A DNA stretch of 62,444 nucleotides, from assembly GCA_038230655.1 (NCBI GenBank), contig JBBRMU010000005.1, forward strand, positions 1 to 62,444, in the 5' to 3' direction. The DNA comes from JBBRMU01 sp038230655 (lineage in GTDB: Bacteria; Patescibacteriota; Microgenomatia; UBA1406; GWC2-37-13). The translations under genes were made by a program, and so were the position numbers. This document shows, in pieces, positions 49,477 to 56,849 of this stretch. The notes under the pieces were generated by a model. The model was not told the origin of the DNA and ran no database searches. It saw only the letters and a list, made by a program, of their open reading frames with translations. Each line of letters opens with the position of its first letter. Position 1 is the stretch's first letter.

Positions 49477-49650
49477 ATGGCACAAAAAGGATCAAGAATA
49501 CTATTTGGATTAACATGTGAAGTATGTAAAAAGCAGAACTACGTAGTTGAAAAGAATAAAGTTAATACAACGACAGCTTTAAAACTGCAGAAGTACTGTA
49601 ACAAATGTAAAAAGCACACACCACATAAAGAGAAGAAAAAATTGGACTAA
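49477..49650 (+). CDS. rpmG: Ribosomal protein L33
   Basis: The protein has 57 residues from ATG 49477 to TAA 49648-49650. It has two Cys pairs (CEVC and CNKC) of the zinc-binding L33 type, and the family-like ALKLQKYCNKCKKHTPHKE. TATAAT at 49459-49464 lies 12 nt before the start. The location between secY and adk is unusual; L33 is more often next to secE or rpmB. Confidence 0.9.
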   Translation: MAQKGSRILFGLTCEVCKKQNYVVEKNKVNTTTALKLQKYCNKCKKHTPHKEKKKLD

Positions 49651-49654
49651 GTTT

Positions 49655-50779
49655 ATGAAACTTGTACTAACTGGTATCCAAGGATCAGGAAAATCAACTC
49701 AGGGTAATTTACTGTCAAAACAGTTAAAACTCCCCTATCTCTCCACTGGACATATCTTTAGGGAGATTGCAAAAGAGAAAACCAAGTTGGGGCACTATGT
49801 TAAAGTAGTGATTAACTCGGGAATGTTGGTTCCTGATGATAAGACGATCGAAATTGTAGAAAGCTACCTATCGCGACCAGAGTACAAACGTGGTTATATT
49901 CTTGATGGTTTTCCTCGAACATTAACACAAGCAAAGCACTTTGAAAAACAGGTCGATAAGATAATTTATCTAGATATACCAGATAAGGAAACGCTTTGGC
50001 GTCTTTCATATAGAAAAGAAAGCCGCGATGACGAAACTCTAGAGGCACTGAGAAAGAGAATCGAATTATTTCACTTACACACGAAGGCGGTGATAGAGTA
50101 CTTTGAGAAGAAAGATAAAGTAGTTACAGTTGATGGAACACAAACCATAAAGGAAGTGAATGAAGAAATCCTAAAGAGTATCGGGAAGCAGCTGAAAAAA
50201 AATCAGATAGAGTCATGGCAGCAAAAACATAAATCAATCATCGCGATTACAGGTCTCTCAGGATCTGGAAAAGATGAAGCAGGAGATTTTTTCAAAGAGA
50301 AAAGCATTCCTGTCATTCATTTCGGAAATACCATCAATCACTATATTGATGAACATCACCTCACACATACAGAAGCACTTCATCAAAAGCTGCGGATCGA
50401 GCTACGAGAAAAAAATGGTAAAGAAGCAATGGCAAAACTTAATAAGGAAAAAATTGAAAAGGAGCTTCAAGACAATATGATTGTGGTGATAAACGGGCTA
50501 TATTCATGGGAGGAATATACGTACCTCAAGAAGGAGTTTCCTGATGTGAATATATACTTACTCACAATTTTTGCCGACAAAAATGTAAGATATAAGCGGG
50601 CAGCAAAAAGGAAGTACAGATCAAAAGTATTCGGCGAGGAAAGAGATATTCATGAGTTATCTACCTTAAATAAAGGAGCAACAATTGCTTTTGCAGATTT
50701 TTTGGTTAAAAATAACTTTTCAAAAGACGAGTTCTACGACAAACTTGATGAGGTCTATCGTGCAGTTTATTTTTCTTGA
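49655..50779 (+). CDS. adk: adenylate kinase fused to a second P-loop kinase domain (UPF0200/dephospho-CoA-kinase-like)
   Basis: The protein has 374 residues; Adk alone is about 180-215. Residues 1-185 are a short-LID adenylate kinase: GIQGSGKST, YLSTGHIFREI, YILDGFPRTLTQA and the short lid RKESRDDETLEALRKR. Residues 200-374 start with a second Walker A, GLSGSGKDEA, and continue LRIELREKNGKEAMAKL, VVINGLYSWEEYTYLK, RYKRAAKRK and AFADFLVKNN, which resembles archaeal UPF0200 kinases. Adk balances adenine nucleotides; the second activity is unknown. It sits at the usual secY-adk-map position. Confidence 0.85.
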   Translation: MKLVLTGIQGSGKSTQGNLLSKQLKLPYLSTGHIFREIAKEKTKLGHYVKVVINSGMLVPDDKTIEIVESYLSRPEYKRGYILDGFPRTLTQAKHFEKQVDKIIYLDIPDKETLWRLSYRKESRDDETLEALRKRIELFHLHTKAVIEYFEKKDKVVTVDGTQTIKEVNEEILKSIGKQLKKNQIESWQQKHKSIIAITGLSGSGKDEAGDFFKEKSIPVIHFGNTINHYIDEHHLTHTEALHQKLRIELREKNGKEAMAKLNKEKIEKELQDNMIVVINGLYSWEEYTYLKKEFPDVNIYLLTIFADKNVRYKRAAKRKYRSKVFGEERDIHELSTLNKGATIAFADFLVKNNFSKDEFYDKLDEVYRAVYFS

Positions 50780-50781
50780 GT

Positions 50782-51534
50782 ATGATACACTTAAAGTCTG
50801 AACAAGAGATTGAGATCATGAAAGAATGTGGAAAACGGTTAAGAGCCTCAGTACAAGAGCTTCTCCCTTTTATCCAGCCTGGTATAACTACTTTGTCAGT
50901 TGATCAGGAGGCAGAGGGATTAATTATCAAAAACGGAGCAGAATCATCGTTTAATAAGGTTCCAGGTTATCGTTGGAGTACATGTCTGCCAGTTAATGAA
51001 CAGGCAGTCCATACTCCACCTTCAGGTAGAAAACTTAAAGAAGGTGATGTTTTGACAATAGATATTGGAGCATATTATCAGGGATTTCATACTGATTATG
51101 CTACAACAGTTGTTGTCGGAGATAACACAACTCCCCAAATTGAGGATTTTCTGGAAACTGGAAAAAAAACACTGAAAAAAGCTATAGCAGTGGTAAAAAG
51201 AGGTACCTTTATAGGAGAAATTTCCAGAATTATGGAAAGGGGAATTACCAGTAAAGGCTATCATATCTTAAAAGAGTTGACTGGACATGGTGTCGGAAGA
51301 GAGTTACACGAAGATCCCTATGTCCCTAACTTTGTAGATAGGCCGATGTCAAAAACGTTTAAGATTCCTTCGGGTCTTGTGATCGCAGTTGAGGTTATCT
51401 ACTCAATGGGCTCTGATCAGATTGCATTTGAAAAGAGCGATGGGTGGACGATTAGAAGCAAGGACAGAAGTATTTGTGCTTGCTTTGAACATACGATTGC
51501 AATACAGGATGAAAATACGTTTATTTTGACATAA
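50782..51534 (+). CDS. map: Methionine aminopeptidase type I
   Basis: The protein has 250 residues from ATG 50782 (a TTG at 50776 overlapping the adk stop is also possible). Metal ligands appear in DIGAYYQGFHTDYATTV, LTGHGVGRELHEDP, the Glu of IAVEVIYS and a last block FEHTIAI. It removes the initiator Met from new proteins. It follows adk as in most bacterial spc-alpha regions. Confidence 0.95.
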   Translation: MIHLKSEQEIEIMKECGKRLRASVQELLPFIQPGITTLSVDQEAEGLIIKNGAESSFNKVPGYRWSTCLPVNEQAVHTPPSGRKLKEGDVLTIDIGAYYQGFHTDYATTVVVGDNTTPQIEDFLETGKKTLKKAIAVVKRGTFIGEISRIMERGITSKGYHILKELTGHGVGRELHEDPYVPNFVDRPMSKTFKIPSGLVIAVEVIYSMGSDQIAFEKSDGWTIRSKDRSICACFEHTIAIQDENTFILT

Positions 51535-51558
51535 ATTTGTGTTACAATATAGAGTTTT

Positions 51559-51774
51559 ATGAAAGATGATGTACTAATAGTAGAAGGAGAAGTAATCGAG
51601 AATTTACCTAATACCCTTTTTAGGGTGAAGTTAAATGATAATGAAAAAGTCATAATGTGTTATCTATCGGGAAAAATGAGAAAGAACTATATTAAGATTC
51701 TTCCAGGAGATAAAGTTAGAATCGAAGTTAGCCCTTATGACATAAATAAGGGAAGAATTGTTTTTAGAAAATAG
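51559..51774 (+). CDS. infA: Translation initiation factor IF-1
   Basis: The protein has 71 residues of an S1-type OB fold (IVEGEVIENLPNTLFRVKLNDNEKVIMCYLSGKMRKNYIKILPGDKVRIEVSPYDINKGRIVFR). It occupies the A site during initiation. TACAAT at 51543-51548 lies 10 nt upstream of the ATG. The usual infA-rpmJ-rpsM order is kept. Confidence 0.97.
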   Translation: MKDDVLIVEGEVIENLPNTLFRVKLNDNEKVIMCYLSGKMRKNYIKILPGDKVRIEVSPYDINKGRIVFRK

Positions 51775-51786
51775 AGAGTTAAAATT

Positions 51787-51900
51787 ATGCATATACAGTC
51801 GTCAATTACAAAGAGGTGTGCTCAATGTAAAATTGTAAATCGAAGAGGAAAGTTATATATTACATGTACAAATCCTAAGCATAAACAGAGGCAAGGATAA
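51787..51900 (+). CDS. rpmJ: Ribosomal protein L36
   Basis: The protein has 37 residues from ATG 51787 to TAA 51898-51900: it begins HIQSSITKRCAQCKIVNR and ends with a CxNPKHKQRQG block. The zinc ligands C-x2-C, C and H of L36 are present. It lies 12 bp after infA, as in most bacteria. Confidence 0.95.
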   Translation: MHIQSSITKRCAQCKIVNRRGKLYITCTNPKHKQRQG

Positions 51901-51964
51901 AGTAAAGTTGTTCGTTTTGCGCAACAACATTTTTAACATTAACGATTAATTTAAATAATAATTT

Positions 51965-52387
51965 ATGGTTCGTTTGCTTGGAATAACATTACCAGATCAA
52001 AAAAAGATTGATTATGCCCTTACACTGCTTTATGGCATTGGGTGGACTACTTCAAAAGATCTTTTATCAAAGAGCGGTGTTGATGCAAATAAGCGTGTAA
52101 AAGAGGTCACCGAAGAAGAGTTTAAAAAAATTCTTGGAGTCCTAGAAAAAGGACAGAAAGTAGAAGGAGATTTAAGAGAAGAATTAAACGGGAATATTAA
52201 GCGTCTAAGAGAGATAGGCTCATATAGAGGCATGAGACATGCTCATGGACTACCATCTCGCGGTCAGAGAACCCGTTCGAATGCCAGAACTAAGAGGGGT
52301 AAGAGAAAGACGGTAGGAGCTCTTAAGAAGGAAGTCTGGGCAAAAATGGAACAGGCAAAATCCTCAGCACCAGCTGCGAAGAAATAA
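51965..52387 (+). CDS. rpsM: Ribosomal protein S13
   Basis: The protein has 140 residues; the family is about 120. It has LLGITLPDQKKIDYALTLLYGIG and SYRGMRHAHGLPSRGQRTRSNARTKRGKRKTVG, then an added Lys/Ala tail ending SSAPAAKK. It contacts the P-site tRNA and S19 in the 30S head. Confidence 0.96.
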   Translation: MVRLLGITLPDQKKIDYALTLLYGIGWTTSKDLLSKSGVDANKRVKEVTEEEFKKILGVLEKGQKVEGDLREELNGNIKRLREIGSYRGMRHAHGLPSRGQRTRSNARTKRGKRKTVGALKKEVWAKMEQAKSSAPAAKK

Positions 52388-52402
52388 TAGTTTGATTGCA
52401 AT

Positions 52403-52777
52403 ATGAAAAAGAAAAAAACAGTGACAATGATTGAAAAAGGTAGAATTTATATCACAGCTACGTTTAACAATACACTGGTAACAATTACAGATGAAAGAGG
52501 AGCGCCAGTTGTTGTCGGCTCAGCAGGAATGCATGGATTTGCCGGGACACGAAAATCTACCCCATATGCAGCTACTATTACAACCGAGTCTGCTTTGAGA
52601 AAAGCAATTGAAGAACATGGATTAAGAAAAGTTGATGTATATGTAAAAGGAATCGGAGCAGGTAGAGAAGCAGCTCTAAGAGCAATCAAAGCTGCAGATG
52701 TAGATGTAGATCGAGTTGCAGATGTGACACCAATTCCTCACAACGGAGTTAGGCCACCAGGAATTAGAAGAGTATAA
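52403..52777 (+). CDS. rpsK: Ribosomal protein S11
   Basis: The protein has 124 residues, with GRIYITATFNNTLVTITDERG, GTRKSTPYAATITTESALRKAIEEHG, VYVKGIGAGREAALRAI and the closing DVTPIPHNGVRPPGIRRV. It lies on the 30S platform. Confidence 0.97.
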   Translation: MKKKKTVTMIEKGRIYITATFNNTLVTITDERGAPVVVGSAGMHGFAGTRKSTPYAATITTESALRKAIEEHGLRKVDVYVKGIGAGREAALRAIKAADVDVDRVADVTPIPHNGVRPPGIRRV

Positions 52778-52789
52778 AGAATAGTGGTC

Positions 52790-52844
52790 TATACTCTGAT
52801 TGAGTACTAACAGCAATATTAGATAAATCATTATAGAGAGTATA
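52790..52844 (+). other. inverted repeat in the rpsK-rpsD gap
   Basis: TATACTCT (52790-52797) pairs perfectly with AGAGTATA (52837-52844) around 39 nt, in the 94-bp gap before rpsD. In E. coli and Bacillus, S4 binds structured leaders to control its own operon. Whether this is such a site cannot be told from one sequence. Confidence 0.4.
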
Positions 52845-52871
52845 AAAAAATATTTTAGTCAATAAACCAAT

Positions 52872-53492
52872 ATGAGATATACAGGACCAAAAAATAGAGT
52901 AGCCAGAAGAGAAGGAACAGATCTAGGACTTAAAACAGTCGGATCTAAATCTCATTCTGTGCTACTGAAAAAACTGAATGTACCTCCAGGTCAGCACGGT
53001 ACGCGTGGAAAACGGAAGACCTCAGAACATGGTCGTCAGTTGCGAGAAAAACAGAAACTAAGATACGCATTTGGTCTTTCTGAAGCTCAACTCAAAAATT
53101 ACTTTAAAAAAGCCATCAATAAACCTGGTAATACCGGTCAGTTTCTTTGCCAGTATATAGAAAAGCGTCTAGATAATGTCGTTTATCGACTAGGATTTGC
53201 ACCAACAAGAGCATCTGCCCGACAGCTTGTTTCACACAATCACGTGAAAGTTAATGACAGTACAGTCAACATAGCTTCTTATCAGGTAAGAGTTGGAGAT
53301 GTGATTAGTTTTGCGAAGGCAAAAACACAGAAAATGCCTGCAATTGAACAGTCGTTAGCTCGTAAAGATCTTATTATTCCTGAGTGGTTAGAAAAAAAAG
53401 GTATAGTAGGGAAGTTGAACAATGAACCAAACGCAGAAATTGTCGAACAACAGTTGAATTTGAGATTAGTAATCGAGTTTTATTCTCGATAA
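52872..53492 (+). CDS. rpsD: Ribosomal protein S4
   Basis: The protein has 206 residues. It begins with RYTGPKNRVARREGTDLGL and lacks the Cys zinc knuckle of some S4 proteins. It has PPGQHGTRGKRKTSEHGRQLREKQKLRYAFGLSEAQ and the S4 RNA-binding domain (RLDNVVYRLGFAPTRASARQLVSHNHVKVND). It is a primary 16S rRNA binder. The stop is 41 bp before rpoA. Confidence 0.97.
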   Translation: MRYTGPKNRVARREGTDLGLKTVGSKSHSVLLKKLNVPPGQHGTRGKRKTSEHGRQLREKQKLRYAFGLSEAQLKNYFKKAINKPGNTGQFLCQYIEKRLDNVVYRLGFAPTRASARQLVSHNHVKVNDSTVNIASYQVRVGDVISFAKAKTQKMPAIEQSLARKDLIIPEWLEKKGIVGKLNNEPNAEIVEQQLNLRLVIEFYSR

Positions 53493-53502
53493 TTTAAAAG
53501 TT

Positions 53503-53521
53503 CCTCCTGATATAAGGGAGG
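53503..53521 (+). promoter_or_regulatory. hairpin that sequesters the rpoA Shine-Dalgarno
   Basis: CCTCC (53503-53507) pairs with GGAGG (53517-53521) over a 9-nt loop. GGGAGG is the only strong Shine-Dalgarno-like sequence before rpoA, 12 nt from its ATG. Pairing would hide it, so rpoA translation may be controlled or coupled to translation of rpsD. Confidence 0.5.
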
Positions 53522-53533
53522 CAAAATACAGTT

Positions 53534-54460
53534 ATGATAGATCCAGTTTTTCACACTAAGTTAGAGGAGCAAACACAAGACTACGGTCGGTTTGTTTTTG
53601 AACCATTAGCCTCGAGTTTCGGGCAGAGTATGGGAGTTGGTCTGAGAAGAACTCTACTTTCATCTTTAAGAGGCGCTGCAATCGGCTACGTAAAAGTAGA
53701 AGGAGCACCCCATCTTTTTGCAACTATAAAAGGCATTAAAGAGTCTGTATTAGATATTGTCTTGCAGCTTAAACTACTTCGATTCGAAGTTCCAGCAGAC
53801 GGTAAATATAGAATACACCTCTCAGCTAAAGGACCTGGGAAAATCTATGGTAAAGATATTCGGGGAGAAGTAAAAGTAGTGAATGGTGACTTATATCTAG
53901 GAGAAATCACAGATACGAAGGGGAAATTAGAGATTGAAGCCATCGTTGAAACGGGCTTTGGTTTTATTACAGCAGAAGAGAAAGAAACCGAAGAAACTGG
54001 TTTTATTACCATTGACTCAGCTTTTTCACCTGTTAAGAAAGTCAACTTTAAGGTTGAGGATACTCGTGTTGGAAGAAAGACTAACTTTGAGAGATTAGTC
54101 TTAGACATCTGGACAGATGGAAGTATCACGCCTGAAGACGCATTGAGAAGTGCAACTCAGGTACTAGCTCAACACTTTAACCATGCTCTATCTGGTAAAG
54201 ACATTAAGGAAGAGCAAACAGCTACAGTTGTTGGCCAGGAAAGCAATGATGAAGCACACTCAAAATTAGATGATATTATTATTGATGAGTTAAATCTGCC
54301 ATCAAGAGTTATAAATGCGTTATTAAGAGAGAATATTGAGACAGTCGCAGACTTAATTAAGAGAGGCCGGGAAAATCTGGTCGGACTTAAGGGAGTTGGA
54401 AGAAAGTCTCTTGACTTGATTGATGAAGAGCTCAAAAAAATGGGTATAGAGTTAAGCTAA
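53534..54460 (+). CDS. rpoA: RNA polymerase alpha subunit
   Basis: The protein has 308 residues. The N-terminal domain shows YGRFVFEPLASSFGQSMGVGLRRTLLSSLRGAAIGYVKVEG and ADGKYRIHLSAKGPGKIYGKDI. The C-terminal domain is present (LPSRVINALLRENIETVADLIKRGRENLVGLKGVGRKSLDLIDEELKKMGIEL). It dimerises to start polymerase assembly and contacts activators and UP elements. It sits in the usual rpsD-rpoA-rplQ order. Confidence 0.98.
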   Translation: MIDPVFHTKLEEQTQDYGRFVFEPLASSFGQSMGVGLRRTLLSSLRGAAIGYVKVEGAPHLFATIKGIKESVLDIVLQLKLLRFEVPADGKYRIHLSAKGPGKIYGKDIRGEVKVVNGDLYLGEITDTKGKLEIEAIVETGFGFITAEEKETEETGFITIDSAFSPVKKVNFKVEDTRVGRKTNFERLVLDIWTDGSITPEDALRSATQVLAQHFNHALSGKDIKEEQTATVVGQESNDEAHSKLDDIIIDELNLPSRVINALLRENIETVADLIKRGRENLVGLKGVGRKSLDLIDEELKKMGIELS

Positions 54461-54465
54461 AAACT

Positions 54466-54966
54466 ATGAGACACCAGGTACACAAATTCAAATTTAGTGG
54501 AGGAAAAGACTCAAATGACATGATGCTAAGAAAGCTAGCTTATAACTTGCTAGCACATGGCAAAATGGTGACGACTGAAAAGAAAGGCAAGTCTTTGAGT
54601 TCTTATATGGCTAGGCTCGTAGAAAAGTCAAAAGAAAAAACCGAGGCTAATAAAAACTATCTTTTACGTCAGATGAGTTCTATCAAAGTGGTAAATACTT
54701 TTTTTGAGAAGGTAGGACCAGTTTTTAAGGATATTCAAGGTGGTTATATCTCATTGCAACGGCTTCAACAGAGAGTATCAGATGGCGCGATGATGGTAAA
54801 ACTCACTTGGGTTAAGCCAGTAGTCCTTGAAGAAGTTATCAACGCTACTAATAAAGTTCAGTCAAAAATTGCTCCAGCTAAAGCAGAAAGCTCAGCTGAG
54901 ATAGAGATAAGAATGCCTGAGAAAACTCCGGCAAAGAAAGCAAAAACTGTTAAAAAAACTAAATAA
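54466..54966 (+). CDS. rplQ: Ribosomal protein L17 with charged C-terminal tail
   Basis: The protein has 166 residues; the family is about 120. Residues 1-120 are L17, with MMLRKLAYNLLAHGKMVTTEKKGKSLSSYMARLVEKSKE and GGYISLQRLQQRVSDGAMMVKLTWV. The last 45 residues are Lys/Ala/Glu-rich, ending KKAKTVKKTK. Confidence 0.95.
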   Translation: MRHQVHKFKFSGGKDSNDMMLRKLAYNLLAHGKMVTTEKKGKSLSSYMARLVEKSKEKTEANKNYLLRQMSSIKVVNTFFEKVGPVFKDIQGGYISLQRLQQRVSDGAMMVKLTWVKPVVLEEVINATNKVQSKIAPAKAESSAEIEIRMPEKTPAKKAKTVKKTK

Positions 54967-54969
54967 TCT

Positions 54970-55428
54970 ATGGCACAAATTACTAGAGCAACAAAACCTG
55001 TTTCAGATAAAAATCTACAAAGAGATTGGAAGCTTGTTGACCTAAAAGGAAAGATCCTTGGTCGAGTTGCAAATGAAATTGCGGCTTATCTACAGGGTAA
55101 GAATAAAACGAACTATGTCACTCATCTTGATTTAGGTGATAATGTTGTCGTTATTAATGCTAAAAAGGTAGTTGTTTCAGGAAGTAAAGCCGATGAAAAA
55201 GAGTATACTTTCTTTTCGGGTTACCCTGGTGGGTTAAGGAAAGTTTCTTATAAAGCACTCCTGGAAAAGATGCCAGGTGAAGTTATAAGACGAGCTGTAT
55301 CTGGAATGCTCCCAAAAAATAAGCTCCGTGATCAGCGCTTGTCGAGACTTTTTGTGTTTGGCGATGAAAATCACAAGTACGGTGATAAATTTACCCAAAA
55401 AGCAAAGTTATTAGTATTTGATCAATAG
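54970..55428 (+). CDS. rplM: Ribosomal protein L13
   Basis: The protein has 152 residues with QRDWKLVDLKGKILGRVANEIAAYLQGKNKTNYVTHLDLGDNVVVINAKKVVVSG, GYPGGLRKVSYKALLEKMPGEVIRRAVSGMLPKNKLR. It binds 23S rRNA early in 50S assembly. It follows rplQ by 3 bp and precedes rpsI by 3 bp. Confidence 0.97.
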   Translation: MAQITRATKPVSDKNLQRDWKLVDLKGKILGRVANEIAAYLQGKNKTNYVTHLDLGDNVVVINAKKVVVSGSKADEKEYTFFSGYPGGLRKVSYKALLEKMPGEVIRRAVSGMLPKNKLRDQRLSRLFVFGDENHKYGDKFTQKAKLLVFDQ

Positions 55429-55431
55429 AAT

Positions 55432-55884
55432 ATGGCTAAAAAAACAGAAGTTCAGTATTATCAAGCAGTCGGCAGAAGAAAAGATGCAGTCGCCCAAGTG
55501 CGTTTGTATGTAACTGGAAAAGAAAAGTCAGCCACGGTGAACGGAAAGAAAATTGGCGTTGGCGAAATTATCATTAACGATAGCCAGCTTGAAAAAGCTA
55601 TGCCTGGTCAAGTTGAGAGAAAAAGGTGTATCCTGCCATTAGAACTAACTGACAATGTAGGTAGATTTGCAATCTCAATTAAAGTTAGAGGTGGTGGTCC
55701 AAACGGTCAGCTGGAAGCTATTATTCACGGAATTTCGCGAGCACTTGTTGTTTTGAACCCAGAAGAATATAAAGCAACATTAAGAAAGCATGAGCTACTA
55801 ACCAGAGACTCACGAACACGCGAGCGCAGAAAAGTTGGTACTGGTGGAAAAGCCAGAAGAGCAAAACAGTCTCCAAAACGTTAA
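55432..55884 (+). CDS. rpsI: Ribosomal protein S9
   Basis: The protein has 150 residues. It has YYQAVGRRKDAVAQVRLYV, VRGGGPNGQLEAIIHGISRALVVLNPEEY and the basic end RDSRTRERRKVGTGGKARRAKQSPKR, whose last Arg reaches the P-site tRNA. The block of ribosomal genes ends here, and no convincing terminator is seen in the 74-bp gap that follows. Confidence 0.97.
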   Translation: MAKKTEVQYYQAVGRRKDAVAQVRLYVTGKEKSATVNGKKIGVGEIIINDSQLEKAMPGQVERKRCILPLELTDNVGRFAISIKVRGGGPNGQLEAIIHGISRALVVLNPEEYKATLRKHELLTRDSRTRERRKVGTGGKARRAKQSPKR

Positions 55885-55958
55885 CGCTAACCAAATCATG
55901 CAGTCAGTCTTCCCTCAGTGTCTTTCACCTTTATTTAGATACTGATATAATAAATCCT

Positions 55959-56849
55959 ATGGATCTTTCAATTATTATCCTCTCCTATAACACAAGCGAT
56001 CTCACTAAAGACTGCCTCAACAGCGTAGTAAACTCATTAAAAAATACACACTTAACTTCAGAAATAATTGTCATTGATAATGCCTCATCGGATGACTCAG
56101 TAAAAATGCTTAAAGGCTTTGTAGAAGATACAAATCACAAGAATATTCATCTTAAAATGATTTTTAATGAAGAAAACGCAGGATTTACAAAGGGCAACAA
56201 TCAGGGAGTTAAAGTTGCTAAAGGAAAGTATATTCTTCTTCTAAACTCAGATGCGGTTATCGAGGATGTAGACTTCGCAAAGCTTCTTGAATACTTAGAT
56301 TCCAACAAAGATGTCGGTATTTTGACAGTGAGGTTAAATTTACCAGATGGTGAGATTGATCCTGCTTCTCATCGGGGCTTTCCAACGCCTTGGAACTCAC
56401 TCACCTATTTCTTAAAATTAGAGAAAATTTTCGGTAAGCTGCCGTTCCTTGGAAAGACTTTTGGAGGGTATCATCAAACATTTAAAAACTTACAAGAAGA
56501 GCATGAAATTGACTCTCCTACAGGTGCATTCTTTCTCACGAGGAAGTCTATATTAGTGGAAGTTAATGGCTTTGATGAAGACTATTTTATGTATGGAGAG
56601 GACCTTGACCTTGCTTATAGAATAAAGAAAAAGGGCTACAAAGTAATCTACTACCCCTATTACACAGCACTACACAAAAAACACCACAGTGGTATCAAAG
56701 GAGTTAACTTTGAAACGAGAAAGAAAACCCGAAAATATTTTTATGAAGCCATGAAGATTTTTTATAAGAAAAACTATGATACCAGATACCCTTTCTTCAT
56801 CCGAAATCTCATCTACTTCTTAATTGATTATAAAATGGATCACCTATGA
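55959..56849 (+). CDS. glycosyltransferase family 2 (rhamnosyltransferase-like)
   Basis: The protein has 296 residues of the WbbL type: IIILSYNTSDLTKDCLNSV, VIDNASSDDSV, NAGFTKGNNQGVKVAKGKYILLLNSDAVIED and GAFFLTRKSILVEVNGFDEDYFMYGEDLDLAYRIKKKGYK. It probably adds a rhamnose or similar sugar to a lipid-linked glycan. An extended -10 (TGATATAAT, hexamer 55946-55951) is 7 nt before the ATG, so this surface-glycan cluster has its own start. It overlaps the next gene by 4 bp. Confidence 0.85.
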   Translation: MDLSIIILSYNTSDLTKDCLNSVVNSLKNTHLTSEIIVIDNASSDDSVKMLKGFVEDTNHKNIHLKMIFNEENAGFTKGNNQGVKVAKGKYILLLNSDAVIEDVDFAKLLEYLDSNKDVGILTVRLNLPDGEIDPASHRGFPTPWNSLTYFLKLEKIFGKLPFLGKTFGGYHQTFKNLQEEHEIDSPTGAFFLTRKSILVEVNGFDEDYFMYGEDLDLAYRIKKKGYKVIYYPYYTALHKKHHSGIKGVNFETRKKTRKYFYEAMKIFYKKNYDTRYPFFIRNLIYFLIDYKMDHL

